From DASXUG01 sp964620425 (GTDB lineage: Bacteria > Pseudomonadota > Gammaproteobacteria > Burkholderiales > Methylophilaceae): a DNA stretch of 64,000 bases. A model generated the notes under the pieces. It was not told the origin of the DNA. It saw only the letters and a list, made by a program, of their open reading frames with translations, and ran no database searches. The stretch is from the NCBI GenBank assembly GCA_964620425.1, contig CAZUGV010000003.1, forward strand, positions 124,001-188,000, read 5' to 3'. Each line of letters begins with the position of its first letter. The first letter of the stretch is position 1. Made by a program: the position numbers and the translations under genes. Below are positions 33,715-43,144 of the stretch, one piece after another.

Positions 33715-34932
33715 TCAGTGGGCTGCCCATTCTACTTTGGATAAATCCACCCCATCCAAATGCATTTCCCAAAGCGGTGAAAGCTCACGTAATTTACCAA
33801 TTTTGCTCTTCATCAAGTTAATGGTGTAATCCACATCTTCTTCAGAAGTGAAACGCCCGATACTGAAGCGGATTGAGCTGTGTGCCAATTCATCAGAGCG
33901 GCCCAAAGCACGCAGTACGTATGAAGGCTCAAGGCTGGCTGAGGTACACGCTGAACCACTTGAAACCGCAATGTCTTTTACCGCCATAATGAGTGATTCA
34001 CCTTCAACAAAGTTGAAGCTGATGTTTAAATTGTGCGGTACGCGGTGCTCTAAATCGCCATTCACATACACTTCATCAATCTCTTGCAAGCCTTTAAGCA
34101 AACGGTCGCGCAGCATGCGAACACGCTCATTTTCTGCGCCCATTTCTTCGCGTGCAATGCGGAAAGCTTCGCCCATGCCAACGATTTGATGTGTCGCTAA
34201 TGTGCCAGAACGCATGCCGCGCTCATGGCCACCACCGTGCATTTGCGCTTCAATACGAATACGTGGTTTACGGCGTACATATAAAGCGCCTATACCTTTA
34301 GGGCCGTATGTTTTGTGCGCGCTAAAGCTCATTAAATCGACTGGTAGTTTTTCTAAATCAATCGCTACTTTGCCTGTGGCTTGAGCAGAGTCTACGTGGA
34401 AAATAATGTTGTTTTCACGGCAGATATTGCCAATGGCTTCAATATCTTGAATCACGCCAATTTCGTTATTGACGAACATCACAGAGGCTAAAACAGTATC
34501 TGGACGTATTGCTGCTTTAAATTTTTCTAAATCAATCAGGCCGTTTGGCTCTGGTTGTAAAAATGTGGCCTCAAAGCCTTCACGCTCTAACTCGCGCACT
34601 GGGTCAATCACAGCTTTATGCTCGGTTGCCACAGTGATGACATGTTTACCTTTGGTAGCACTGTAAAAGTGAGCAGCACCCTTAATAGCCAAGTTGTTAG
34701 ATTCGGTTGCACCTGAAGTCCACACGATTTCACGTGGGTCAGCATTCACAAGTTTCGCTACTTCTTCACGTGCTTCTTCTACTGCTTTTTCAGCTGTCCA
34801 GCCAAAAGGGTGGCTGCGTGAAGCTGGGTTGCCAAAGTCTTCAGTCAAAAATGGAATCATCTTGGCGGCTACACGTTTATCAACGGGTGTAGTGGCTGAG
34901 TAATCTAAATAAATCGGGGTGCGAACGGTCAT
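33715..34932 (-). CDS. iscS: IscS, cysteine desulfurase
   Basis: 405 residues, group I cysteine desulfurase. It begins PIYLDYSATTPVD, has the PLP lysine in SFSAHKTYGPKG and the catalytic Cys loop SSGSACTSASLEPSYV. It provides sulfur to IscU and to tRNA thiolation. Twenty-three bases separate it from the second desulfurase gene upstream. Confidence 0.96.
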   Translation of the reverse strand: MTVRTPIYLDYSATTPVDKRVAAKMIPFLTEDFGNPASRSHPFGWTAEKAVEEAREEVAKLVNADPREIVWTSGATESNNLAIKGAAHFYSATKGKHVITVATEHKAVIDPVRELEREGFEATFLQPEPNGLIDLEKFKAAIRPDTVLASVMFVNNEIGVIQDIEAIGNICRENNIIFHVDSAQATGKVAIDLEKLPVDLMSFSAHKTYGPKGIGALYVRRKPRIRIEAQMHGGGHERGMRSGTLATHQIVGMGEAFRIAREEMGAENERVRMLRDRLLKGLQEIDEVYVNGDLEHRVPHNLNISFNFVEGESLIMAVKDIAVSSGSACTSASLEPSYVLRALGRSDELAHSSIRFSIGRFTSEEDVDYTINLMKSKIGKLRELSPLWEMHLDGVDLSKVEWAAH

Positions 34933-34955
34933 GCTTAATCCTTATGTGTTCAATT

Positions 34956-36107
34956 TTAGACTGCTATGGCAGTCATCTGTTTCAATCTGTTTAACTCACC
35001 TGCAAGCGCGCTTAAAAAGCCATCAACTTGTTGCATGCTGTTATGGCTTGCAAAACTTACGCGTAATGCGCCGCGTGCCAAATACTCTTCTACGCCCATT
35101 GACAATAACACATGGCTAGGTTCGGTGCTGTCGCTAGAGCAGGCTGAGCCGCTGGCGATAGCATAATTTTTTCTATCCAGCGCAAGCAGCATAGTTTCAC
35201 CCTCTATGCCCTCAAACGCGAAAAAGCTTGTGTTGGGTAAGCGCGCTGCGCTATTGCCAAATATCGTCGCGCCTAACTGCTTTAAACCAACTTCTAAATG
35301 CTCACGTAGCACTTGTGTCTTGCCGATGCGCGCTTTTAACTCGCTCTGCACTAACTCACAGGCGGCGCCAAAGCCAGCAATCGCGGCTAAGTTTTCTGTG
35401 CCACTGCGCAAGCCTTTTTCTTGCCCGCCGCCCATCATTAAAGGCTGAATGTCCACGCGCTTATCTAGCACTAAAGCGCCTGCGCCTTGAGGGCCGCCAA
35501 TTTTGTGCGATGAAATTGTCATAGCATGCACGTTTAAATCACTAAAACTCACAGGCATTTTACCTAACGCTTGCACGGCATCTGTATGCATTAGAGCGCC
35601 TTGTTGTTTAGTTAGTTCTGCCATTTCAGCTACTGGCTGTATCACGCCAGTTTCATTATTAGCTAGCATTGCAGAAACCAAGCTAGTGGGCGTTTTTAAA
35701 CACGTTTGCAACGAGGCTAGGCTTAGCAAGCCTGTGCGCTCAACCGCGATTTCATTTACTTGCCAGCCCGCATGGCGCATCGCCTGCGCAGGCCTGCTCA
35801 CGCAAGGGTGCTCAATGGCACTAATCGCAATGGCTTTATCTGCTTGCAAGCTGGCAATGCCGCGAATGGCAAAATTGTTACTCTCTGTACCACTTGCCGT
35901 AAACACCACTTGTGATGGGTGCGCATCTACTGCATCTGCCACTTGCTCCCGTGCACGCTCTATGGCTTGGCGGGCTGAGCGACCAAATACATGGCGGCTG
36001 GTAGCGTTGCCATATTGCTGCGACATATAAGGCAGCATGGCTTCTAACACCCTTGAATCTAGGAGTGTTGTTGCGTTATGGTCAAAATAAATAGATTGCT
36101 CAGTCAT
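34956..36107 (-). CDS. Second NifS/IscS-like cysteine desulfurase in the isc operon
   Basis: 383 residues, clearly a paralogue of the neighbouring IscS: IYFDHNATTLLD, PLP lysine in TISSHKIGGPQGAG, catalytic Cys in ASGSACSSDSTEPSHV. All catalytic features are intact. It is placed between iscR and iscS, in one transcription unit. Sequence divergence from IscS suggests a distinct partner rather than a recent duplication. Confidence 0.92.
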   Translation of the reverse strand: MTEQSIYFDHNATTLLDSRVLEAMLPYMSQQYGNATSRHVFGRSARQAIERAREQVADAVDAHPSQVVFTASGTESNNFAIRGIASLQADKAIAISAIEHPCVSRPAQAMRHAGWQVNEIAVERTGLLSLASLQTCLKTPTSLVSAMLANNETGVIQPVAEMAELTKQQGALMHTDAVQALGKMPVSFSDLNVHAMTISSHKIGGPQGAGALVLDKRVDIQPLMMGGGQEKGLRSGTENLAAIAGFGAACELVQSELKARIGKTQVLREHLEVGLKQLGATIFGNSAARLPNTSFFAFEGIEGETMLLALDRKNYAIASGSACSSDSTEPSHVLLSMGVEEYLARGALRVSFASHNSMQQVDGFLSALAGELNRLKQMTAIAV

Positions 36108-36126
36108 GTTAATTTGATGGCTGTAG

Positions 36127-36627
36127 TTAAACAGACTCTACTGTTACTTTGCCTGACGACTTGTTTGCAATCGAAGTTTCTGAGGCGCTCACTAAGCGAT
36201 CTTTAAACACAATCGCTTGACCCTGTTGTTGACCACAAACTAAATCCGCCAAAGATATATTGGATAAATACTCTAAAATTTTGTGGTTTAAGCTAGACCA
36301 CAAATCATGCGTCATGCAACGCCGCTCATCTCGGCAATTTTCTTTGCCACCACATTGGGTTGCATCAATTTCTTCATCTACCGCATTGATGATTGACGAT
36401 ACTGAAATCTCTGCATGTTTGATTGCAATACGATAACCGCCACCTGGCCCGCGCACACTCTTGACCAAGCCACTACGACGCAAGCGGCTGAATAACTGCT
36501 CCAAATATGACAGCGAAATAGACTGACGCTCGCTAATATCGGCGAGTGTCACAGGTCTGTCTGTTTCATGTAGAGCAAGGTCTAGCATTGCCGTTACAGC
36601 AAAACGGCCTTTGGTGGTTAAGCGCAT
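36127..36627 (-). CDS. iscR: IscR, Fe-S sensing Rrf2-family regulator
   Basis: 166 residues: N-terminal winged helix (MRLTTKGRFAVTAMLDLAL) and the cluster ligands in CGGKENCRDERRCMTH (Cys-x5-Cys-x5-Cys and His). It represses the isc operon when loaded with 2Fe-2S. A large palindrome over its own promoter fits autoregulation. Confidence 0.96.
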   Translation of the reverse strand: MRLTTKGRFAVTAMLDLALHETDRPVTLADISERQSISLSYLEQLFSRLRRSGLVKSVRGPGGGYRIAIKHAEISVSSIINAVDEEIDATQCGGKENCRDERRCMTHDLWSSLNHKILEYLSNISLADLVCGQQQGQAIVFKDRLVSASETSIANKSSGKVTVESV

Positions 36628-36674
36628 TTTTTATCCTGAAAAAGGGCGGTAAATTTCAATCAACGCAAGGGTGA

Positions 36675-36716
36675 ATTGTATAATACCCTAATAGTTTAGT
36701 CAACTATTAGGGTATT
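36675..36716 (-). promoter_or_regulatory. iscR promoter with 35-bp perfect palindrome
   Basis: On the minus strand TTGACT (-35; plus 36698-36703) and TACAAT (-10; plus 36675-36680) are separated by 17 bases. The -35 box sits in the centre of a perfect palindrome with 15-base arms AATACCCTAATAGTT (36682-36696) and AACTATTAGGGTATT (36702-36716), spacer TAGTC. This is a strong candidate for the IscR type 1 operator. Confidence 0.8.
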
Positions 36717-36978
36717 TAGTTCGGGGGGATGGGGTTTGGTTGGCTTCTATCAAATAAACCATCAATCTGATCAATAAGTTGACTGATTAGGGTGTTTGCC
36801 CAATGCTTACATTGAAGCACTACTTTTTTTCCATTTTTTGCGAAAAATCTACCATCAACGCCTGCATCTTTTCCAGCTTTAAATCGTTCAAATTGTTTCC
36901 TATGCTTTCACTAAGTAAATCTACACAAAGAACTTCAAACTCTTTATCGTTTAGTAATTTAAAATCGTAATCGCTCAT
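36716..36978 (-). pseudogene. Frameshifted fragment of a restriction-endonuclease-like gene
   Basis: From the ATG at 36978 the frame encodes DFKLLNDKEFEVLCVDLLSE, then one base is missing near 36896-36900. The next frame continues QFERFKAGKDAGVDGRF and KKVVLQCKHWANTL to a stop at 36716. The joined sequence has the D...QxK pattern (GVDGR, LQCK) of Mrr-like PD-(D/E)xK nucleases but ends after about 85 residues. It is both truncated and frameshifted. It lies five bases downstream of vapC and abuts the iscR palindrome. Confidence 0.65.
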
Positions 36979-36983
36979 ATTTG

Positions 36984-37370
36984 CTAAACCCTAAGCACGG
37001 CCACAGGATACTCCGCAACCGCCCCATCCGCTGTCATCAGCGTGATACCTTCTACTACTGTTTGCGCAATGAGCATGCGGTCAAACGGGTCTTTGTGGAT
37101 ATTAGGCAAAGCATCTACGCCTATGGTATGGGCGCTGTTGATGGTGATTTCTTCAAAACCGTTGTCTAGCAGGTTGCGTCTTAACACGGCTAAATCCACT
37201 TTAAAATCAACTCTGCCTAGTTTGTTTTTGATTGAAATTTCCCACAGGCTGGCGGCGCTAAAATAAAGTTGATTTTCTGGGTCTTCAATCAGGGCTTTTG
37301 CTTTAGTTGAAAGTTGCTCTGGCTCGCCCGCCGCCCACAATAAAATATGGGTATCTAGCAATAATTTCAT
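36984..37370 (-). CDS. VapC-family PIN-domain toxin
   Basis: 128 residues with PIN-domain acidic residues in LLLDTHILLWA (Asp6), the conserved LWEISIKNKLG (Glu) and HKDPFDRMLIAQ (Asp) and TADGAVAEYP. It is predicted to be an RNase. It follows the antitoxin gene by five bases. Confidence 0.9.
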   Translation of the reverse strand: MKLLLDTHILLWAAGEPEQLSTKAKALIEDPENQLYFSAASLWEISIKNKLGRVDFKVDLAVLRRNLLDNGFEEITINSAHTIGVDALPNIHKDPFDRMLIAQTVVEGITLMTADGAVAEYPVAVLRV

Positions 37371-37375
37371 GTGCC

Positions 37376-37618
37376 TTATTCCACACCAAACAGTTTGGCG
37401 ATTTCTTGTTTGCCCATTTCGTCAAAGTCTTTTGGTGTGCTAATTTGCCCTGCCATAAAGCCTAATCTTTTTTTATTGATTGGCTCTGGCGCGTCTAGCT
37501 TGGTGACTTTTACTAGCGGCTTGCCTGCCTTGGCAATGATAAACGGTTCTCCATTTACGGCTTTGTCTATGAGTTTCGAAAGCTGTGTTTTAGCTTCATG
37601 TATGTTGATGGTTTGCAT
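37376..37618 (-). CDS. Phd/YefM-family antitoxin (VapB)
   Basis: 80 residues with the family start INIHEAKTQLSKLIDKAVNG and IIAKAGKPLVKV; the C-terminus (GQISTPKDFDEM) would wrap the PIN toxin. It is the first gene of the vapBC pair inserted between cysE and iscR. Confidence 0.9.
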   Translation of the reverse strand: MQTINIHEAKTQLSKLIDKAVNGEPFIIAKAGKPLVKVTKLDAPEPINKKRLGFMAGQISTPKDFDEMGKQEIAKLFGVE

Positions 37619-37748
37619 GGTTTAGCCCCCTGTATGGTTTGACCCAGTAAACTAAGTTTGGTTAGTTTACTTTTTATCGCCCATTTAGTAAACCGTCATT
37701 CATTAACCCACTTGGCGCTACTCATTATTTGGCGAAATTAAGGCATGC

Positions 37749-38492
37749 TTATGAATTGATGCCACTTTTGACATCAAACGCTTTGCCAACATCGGCATCA
37801 CTTTCGGTGGTGCTGAGTTTGTCGAGCTGCGCTTTGAGTGTTTGTAATTCAATATCTTGCTTGTTGGCGTGGTCTAGCAAAGCATGTAAAGCTTTGGTCA
37901 TGGGGTCGTTGTTGTCATCGCTGACTGCGTAAGCTGAAAAGCCGATTTTGTTGGCGGTGTCTTCGCGTTGTTTATTGGCTTCTGCGTCTAAAATACGCGC
38001 AGGAATGCCCACTGCAGTTGCGTTTTCGGGCACATCTTTCACTACAACAGCGTTAGAGCCAATTTTTGCACCTTTACCAACCGTTATCGGTCCTAGCACT
38101 TTTGCCCCCGCGCCAATGACCACGCCTTGCTCTAGTGTGGGGTGACGCTTGCCTTTGTTCCATGACGTACCGCCTAGCGTTACACCATGGTAAAGCGTGC
38201 AATCATCCCCAATTACAGCGGTTTCGCCAATGACTACGCCCATGCCGTGGTCGATAAATACGCGGCGACCAATGGTGGCACCTGGGTGAATTTCGATGCC
38301 CGTTAACCAGCGTGCAATGTGTGAGTTGAATCTCGCTAGCCAGTAAAATTTATGCTGCCAAATCCAATGGGATAGACGATGGATAATGAGCGCATGCACC
38401 CCTGGGTAGGTGGTGAGAATCTCCCAGCGTGTGCGTGCCGCTGGGTCACGATCAAATACGATGGAGATGTCTTCTTGTATATGCTTAAACAT
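37749..38492 (-). CDS. cysE: Serine O-acetyltransferase
   Basis: 247 residues: N-terminal helical domain and a left-handed beta-helix with hexapeptide repeats (IEIHPGATIGRRVFIDHG, TAVIGDDCTLYHGVTLGG). It makes O-acetylserine for cysteine synthesis, which feeds the cysteine desulfurases nearby. The start overlaps the trmJ stop. Genes of cysE-iscRSUA order are common in bacteria; here vapBC separates them. Confidence 0.95.
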   Translation of the reverse strand: MFKHIQEDISIVFDRDPAARTRWEILTTYPGVHALIIHRLSHWIWQHKFYWLARFNSHIARWLTGIEIHPGATIGRRVFIDHGMGVVIGETAVIGDDCTLYHGVTLGGTSWNKGKRHPTLEQGVVIGAGAKVLGPITVGKGAKIGSNAVVVKDVPENATAVGIPARILDAEANKQREDTANKIGFSAYAVSDDNNDPMTKALHALLDHANKQDIELQTLKAQLDKLSTTESDADVGKAFDVKSGINS

Positions 38493-39307
38493 TAGGTGTT
38501 TTCTGTATTTTTTGCTCGATGTTTTAGAGGGTTGGGTTGCTGCGTAAGCGCTAATATACCACGCAAAATATTGACCTCTTCTTTTTCTAGGCGAGCCCTT
38601 GCGTACATACGTCGAATGCGTTGCATAAGCTTGCCAGGGGAATGTATATTGAGAAAGCCAATTTGTTTTAAAGTTTCTTCCATATGTTTAAACATGTGTT
38701 CAACTTCATCGCTGCTGGCGAGTACCGTCATTTTGTCGGATTTAGGTTTGATTTGGTTGTTGGGTAATTCGCTTAAAGGCGCATTTTCATCCAACATTGC
38801 CATCCGTAGCTCATAGCAAATAATTTGCGCGGCGGCGGCTACATTCAGTGATGAATAGTCGGGGTTTGCTGGAATCATGGCGAGTAGTTGGCATAAATCT
38901 AACTCAGCGTTTGATAAACCGCTCATCTCCGTACCGAGCAAAATGGCGACTTGTGTTTGATTGCTGGCATCTGATTCGAGCAGCTCTCGCACTTTCAGGG
39001 CAGATTCGCGAACTGAGACTAGCTCGTGAGAGAGTTGTCGTCTGCGTGCGCTTAACCCAATCACTAGTGTGCATCCGACTAGGGCTTCTTCTAAAGTATC
39101 GCATACCGTGGCATTTTCTAATAAATCGGTTGCGCCACTGGCAAGCGAATCTGACTCTGGACTAGGGAAAATCTTAGGTTGTACTAAATAGAGATTTTTT
39201 AACCCCATTGTTTTCATCGCACGTGCGGTGGAGCCGATGTTGCCTGGATGGCTGGTTTGACACATGATAATACGAATCTGATCGAGTAGTTTTAGTTTGG
39301 CTGTCAT
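38492..39307 (-). CDS. trmJ: TrmJ, tRNA (cytidine/uridine-32-2'-O)-methyltransferase
   Basis: 271 residues: SpoU-type knotted methyltransferase with MCQTSHPGNIGSTARAMKTMG, ILLGTEMSGLSNAEL and IPANPDYSSLNVAAAAQI. It methylates tRNA position 32 and often stands next to cysE and suhB. Divergently arranged from suhB with a 220-base gap. Confidence 0.93.
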   Translation of the reverse strand: MTAKLKLLDQIRIIMCQTSHPGNIGSTARAMKTMGLKNLYLVQPKIFPSPESDSLASGATDLLENATVCDTLEEALVGCTLVIGLSARRRQLSHELVSVRESALKVRELLESDASNQTQVAILLGTEMSGLSNAELDLCQLLAMIPANPDYSSLNVAAAAQIICYELRMAMLDENAPLSELPNNQIKPKSDKMTVLASSDEVEHMFKHMEETLKQIGFLNIHSPGKLMQRIRRMYARARLEKEEVNILRGILALTQQPNPLKHRAKNTENT

Positions 39308-39527
39308 GGTTTATCAAGATAATTAGTTAGGCAAGTACGTCATATGATAGGTTTCATTTGGCGCAAAACGTATTAGCCATTAAAATAGCATTTTAACAGT
39401 TCTTTAAAAATTGCTTTTAAATTCTATGTTGCGTTGGTTAGCGCACCCTAAAGTCTAAATACGTTAATCTTAATTTGTCTTACGTAAGAATAAAAAGCAA
39501 TTCAGCCTGAAAGTGAATCCATAAACT

Positions 39528-40340
39528 ATGCATCCAATTTTAACTAATGCCGTAAAAGCTGCACGACGTGCGGGCGATATTATTAATTATGCTTCAAGAG
39601 ATTTAAGCACGCTAAAAATTCAAAGTAAAACATATAACGATTTTGTGAGTGAGGTTGATCATGCTTCCGAGCATGCCATTATTGAGCTTTTACAACAAGC
39701 TTATCCTGACCACGGTTTTTTAGGGGAAGAAAGCGGTCACGATCGCACTGATGCTGAAAATGTATGGATTATTGATCCGCTGGATGGTACTACTAACTTT
39801 TTACATGGATTTCCCCAGTATTCAGTATCCATTGCCCTGATGCAAAAAGGTGTGTTGACGCAGGCGGTAGTGTATGACCCGAATCGTAACGATTTGTTTA
39901 CCGCAACCCGTGGTGTAGGCGCTTTTTTGAATGACAAGCGTATTCGTGTGAGCAATCGCACTAGGTTGCAAGACTCCATCATTGGTACAGGTTTTCCATA
40001 CCGCGATTTTCAGCATATGGATGCGTATATGGAGATGTTTAAAGACATGATTAAAAAGTCATCAGGCTTACGCCGACCAGGCTCGGCAGCCTTGGATTTG
40101 GCTTATGTGGCTGCTGGTTGGTTTGATGGCTTCTGGGAAATCAATTTGTCCAAATGGGATATTGCAGCTGGTGGATTATTGATTCAAGAGGCTGGTGGTA
40201 TTGTGGGGGATTTTGAAGGCGACGAATCTTGGATAGAAACGGGTAATATCGTTGCAGGCAACCCGAAAGTATTTGCACAAATGCTGCAAACCTTGGCACC
40301 GCATCTAACCGATGCACTGAAAGCTAAGGTCAGGCTTTAA
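39528..40340 (+). CDS. suhB: Inositol-1-monophosphatase family protein
   Basis: 270 residues with metal-binding motifs GEESG, IDPLDGTTNFLHGFP and SKWDIAAGGLLIQEAGG. SuhB homologues also take part in rRNA transcription complexes. It is convergent with the glycosyltransferase at 40401. Confidence 0.93.
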   Translation: MHPILTNAVKAARRAGDIINYASRDLSTLKIQSKTYNDFVSEVDHASEHAIIELLQQAYPDHGFLGEESGHDRTDAENVWIIDPLDGTTNFLHGFPQYSVSIALMQKGVLTQAVVYDPNRNDLFTATRGVGAFLNDKRIRVSNRTRLQDSIIGTGFPYRDFQHMDAYMEMFKDMIKKSSGLRRPGSAALDLAYVAAGWFDGFWEINLSKWDIAAGGLLIQEAGGIVGDFEGDESWIETGNIVAGNPKVFAQMLQTLAPHLTDALKAKVRL

Positions 40341-40400
40341 TCGTTAACCCTCCTGCTTAAGCTTTGTTAGCTGATCTGTTGTTCAAGTTTGAGTGGCAGA

Positions 40401-41813
40401 TCAATAAGCACCGTCGCCTTTAAAGAACACAACCCAAACCGTTTTAAAGATGATGTAAGTATCTAGTTTAATACTCCAATGGCGTAGATACTCAAGATCA
40501 TAATCAATTCGCAACTTCATTTTTTCTACTGTCTCAGTCTCGCCCCTAAGTCCATTCACTTGCGCCCAACCAGTAATCCCTGGTTTAACTTTGTGACGAA
40601 TCATATAGCCTTTGATGAGTTTGCGATAAAGTTCGTTATGAGCAACCGCGTGAGGGCGGGGGCCAACAATGCTCATGCGCCCCTGTAACACATTGATAAA
40701 TTGAGGTAATTCATCCAGAGAGGTTTTTCGAATAAATGCACCAACCTTGGTGATACGCGCATCATCTTTGGTGGCTTGAGTTACCTTTGCGCCATCCTCA
40801 GTGGTGCGCATGGATCTGAATTTATAGACGCGAATTTCCTTACCATCTAGGCCATAACGGCGTTGTTTGAAAATGACAGGGCCAGGTGAGCTAAGTTTTA
40901 CTGCAATTGCGATACCAATCAGAATTGGAGAAATCATCGTAAGAATCACCACCGAAAAAGCAATGTCTCCCACTCTTTTTACTATTCCATCAAAGCCAGT
41001 GAATGGAGATTCTCGAACCGCGACTACTGGGATTCCATCTACTTGATCCATCCGTCCTTGAATCAAATCAGTCATAAACATATCGGGAACAAAATATAAG
41101 GATGCGGTCGTGTCTTTGAGGTCATCTAATAATTTTAAAATTCTGGGTTGGCTTGCCATTGGCAATGATAAGTAGATCACGTTAACATCATGGCTGTTGA
41201 CATATTCTGCTAAATCGCTGAGTTTGCCTAATATCTTGAACTTATGATCAGTGTCTGTTCGATCACTTTCTCTGTCATCAAAGAAACCAAGAAACTCAAC
41301 AGAGCTATATTCATTGTTTGATAGTTTTTCAGCAAACAATAAGCCCTGATTATTCATCCCCGCAATGATTGCGCGTTTGGTGGGGCCTTGCAGTTTAATC
41401 AGTTTCGGCGATATTGCTCTTAATACAAACATTGCAATAATTTGACAGGTGGGGGTTAGCCAAAGCCAAATTGTTACAGCATGATTAGGAAAAAGCGTTA
41501 TGTATTGTGTTGTAACCCCAAAAGCAAGAATTAAAGAGGCAAGGATGATCCAAGTGAATAAAGTGTTACGGATCGTCTTAAAAGTAGGGTCAGTAACTTT
41601 GTTGCTACTAGGAAAAGTCAGGAAGAACAAGATGAGTGAAAGCACAATGTAGGGTGGCGTTAATCCGCCCTCGGCATAAATGCCTACTCCCCACAACGTA
41701 AAAACCATGATTAGCGGATCAAGAAGTGCCTCGGTTATGTTGAGGATGTGATCTCTGGCAAGAGAAATGCCATAGGTTTTTTTTGCATCTGGTAGTGGTT
41801 TTGGAGTATTCAT
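40401..41813 (-). CDS. Undecaprenyl-phosphate sugar phosphotransferase (WcaJ-like)
   Basis: 470 residues: four to five N-terminal membrane helices, a central CoA-binding-like domain (IAGMNNQGLLFAEKLS) and a C-terminal bacterial sugar transferase domain (KRRYGLDGKEIRVYKFRSM, KTSLDELPQFINVLQGRMS, VKPGITGWAQVNG). It starts polymer synthesis by transferring a sugar phosphate, probably glucose-1-phosphate, to the lipid carrier. It is the priming enzyme of the exopolysaccharide locus, oriented against the rest. Confidence 0.92.
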   Translation of the reverse strand: MNTPKPLPDAKKTYGISLARDHILNITEALLDPLIMVFTLWGVGIYAEGGLTPPYIVLSLILFFLTFPSSNKVTDPTFKTIRNTLFTWIILASLILAFGVTTQYITLFPNHAVTIWLWLTPTCQIIAMFVLRAISPKLIKLQGPTKRAIIAGMNNQGLLFAEKLSNNEYSSVEFLGFFDDRESDRTDTDHKFKILGKLSDLAEYVNSHDVNVIYLSLPMASQPRILKLLDDLKDTTASLYFVPDMFMTDLIQGRMDQVDGIPVVAVRESPFTGFDGIVKRVGDIAFSVVILTMISPILIGIAIAVKLSSPGPVIFKQRRYGLDGKEIRVYKFRSMRTTEDGAKVTQATKDDARITKVGAFIRKTSLDELPQFINVLQGRMSIVGPRPHAVAHNELYRKLIKGYMIRHKVKPGITGWAQVNGLRGETETVEKMKLRIDYDLEYLRHWSIKLDTYIIFKTVWVVFFKGDGAY

Positions 41814-41852
41814 GGGCTTATTTTACCTGTTTAGTCAGGCTTATTCTTCAAT

Positions 41853-42656
41853 TTAATCTGGGTACATCTGTTGGTATTTTGTAACGGCCTGCGCGCGGTT
41901 CATGACGTCTAGTTTTTTAAATATTCTTTGCAAGTGATTTTTTACTGTAAAAGCACTTATGTCTAGTATTTGGCCAATTTCTAAATTGGTTTTTCCACCT
42001 TTAACCCAACGCATAATATCAATTTCTCGAGATGAGAGTGTTCCGATTATATCCTCTTCATTGGAATTGTACGCTTCTGGTTTGATCAGTTCGCTAACTT
42101 TTTCGGGCAATTGCTCTGGTAGGTGCTCAAGCTGCCTTAATGTGCTGTCGATGTAAGGAAGTAAAAGTTCCAGCATTCTTCTTGATCTTGGTGGTACAGC
42201 CTCTTCAGGACTGAGTAATACATATAAACAATCGTGTCGCCCACGATGATCTTTAATAGCATGCACTAAGGCAAAATGCATATTCGTAAAATTATCTGCC
42301 GTTTCATTATTTTGCAACTCATCATCTTGAAAAATACCTCTTTCAATCGTCATGGCAAAGGGCGCGCGTGAGTGCTCAGACCAATAAGTAAATAGCCTTT
42401 TCAGAAGAGGATTTAACTTTTCAGCTGAAATTTTTCCTGTTCTTACGCCAGGTAGCGGCGATACGATATCAAAATAGATAAGGCCTAACGAAAAGTCTCC
42501 CCATGCAGCGATCATAATTTCGTGTGGCAAGAAATATTGCAACTTTCCTTGTAGCCACAGAAAGAATTCAAAGTGCGTACGCACCCTCAAGGATTCATGA
42601 ATCAAATCCATTAAGTTTTTTAGTTCTTTTTTATCAAGATCAAAATTGGTTTGCAT
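41853..42656 (-). CDS. epsA: LuxR-family regulator EpsA of exosortase B loci
   Basis: 267 residues with an N-terminal sensor-like domain and a C-terminal LuxR HTH (LSSREIDIMRWVKGGKTNLEIG, FTVKNHLQRIFKKLDV). This family accompanies exosortase B and EPS genes in methylotrophic betaproteobacteria. It probably controls the divergent eps/xrt operon. It reads in the same direction as the priming transferase. Confidence 0.85.
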   Translation of the reverse strand: MQTNFDLDKKELKNLMDLIHESLRVRTHFEFFLWLQGKLQYFLPHEIMIAAWGDFSLGLIYFDIVSPLPGVRTGKISAEKLNPLLKRLFTYWSEHSRAPFAMTIERGIFQDDELQNNETADNFTNMHFALVHAIKDHRGRHDCLYVLLSPEEAVPPRSRRMLELLLPYIDSTLRQLEHLPEQLPEKVSELIKPEAYNSNEEDIIGTLSSREIDIMRWVKGGKTNLEIGQILDISAFTVKNHLQRIFKKLDVMNRAQAVTKYQQMYPD

Positions 42657-43144
42657 TATCGTTTTATATAACTTCTCGTATTTGAGATGCGCCTAAATTT
42701 TTCGATCCACTTGGTGGTCGAACTTGTGTATTGCCGTACATATACTTTGTTGATCCATATGGAGTAACCGAGACATCATAAATCATTATCATGATTTGCA
42801 TGATAACCTAAATATTACAATATTATTAAATTCACAAATTATAACGAAACCTTAATAGTGCAAGAAGCGTTCAACAGAGCCTAATCGCTAAATGTGAATC
42901 TATCCTAGCAAACATGATTAATCTTAGTATCAATAATCGTAATTAGTTGTTTAGATCGGTGCCAAAATTCGTCATTATTAGATATCCAAGCGTGTTTTTT
43001 TGGTCAAGTCATGCCTTTTTTGATGCATGATGCCATTGTGTTGACCTACTTTTAGGTATTTGCATTGCATATAATTTCAATTAAAGCCTTGAAAAGCAAA
43101 TTTTCTTAGAATAAGATGGGGCAATCGAAAAAGGTAGAAAATAA
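42657..43144. other. Divergent intergenic region of the exopolysaccharide locus
   Basis: 488 bases of very AT-rich DNA between epsA and the cNMP-binding gene. A TATAAT box occurs at about 43070, but no matching -35 at standard spacing. Weak short inverted repeats (ATCATGAT) are present. It should contain promoters in both directions; I see no gene. Confidence 0.5.

Noticed and set aside
40371..40403. GATCTG/CAGATC inverted repeat between suhB and the priming glycosyltransferase as a terminator
   Set aside because: Stem of six with an 18-base loop and no T-run.
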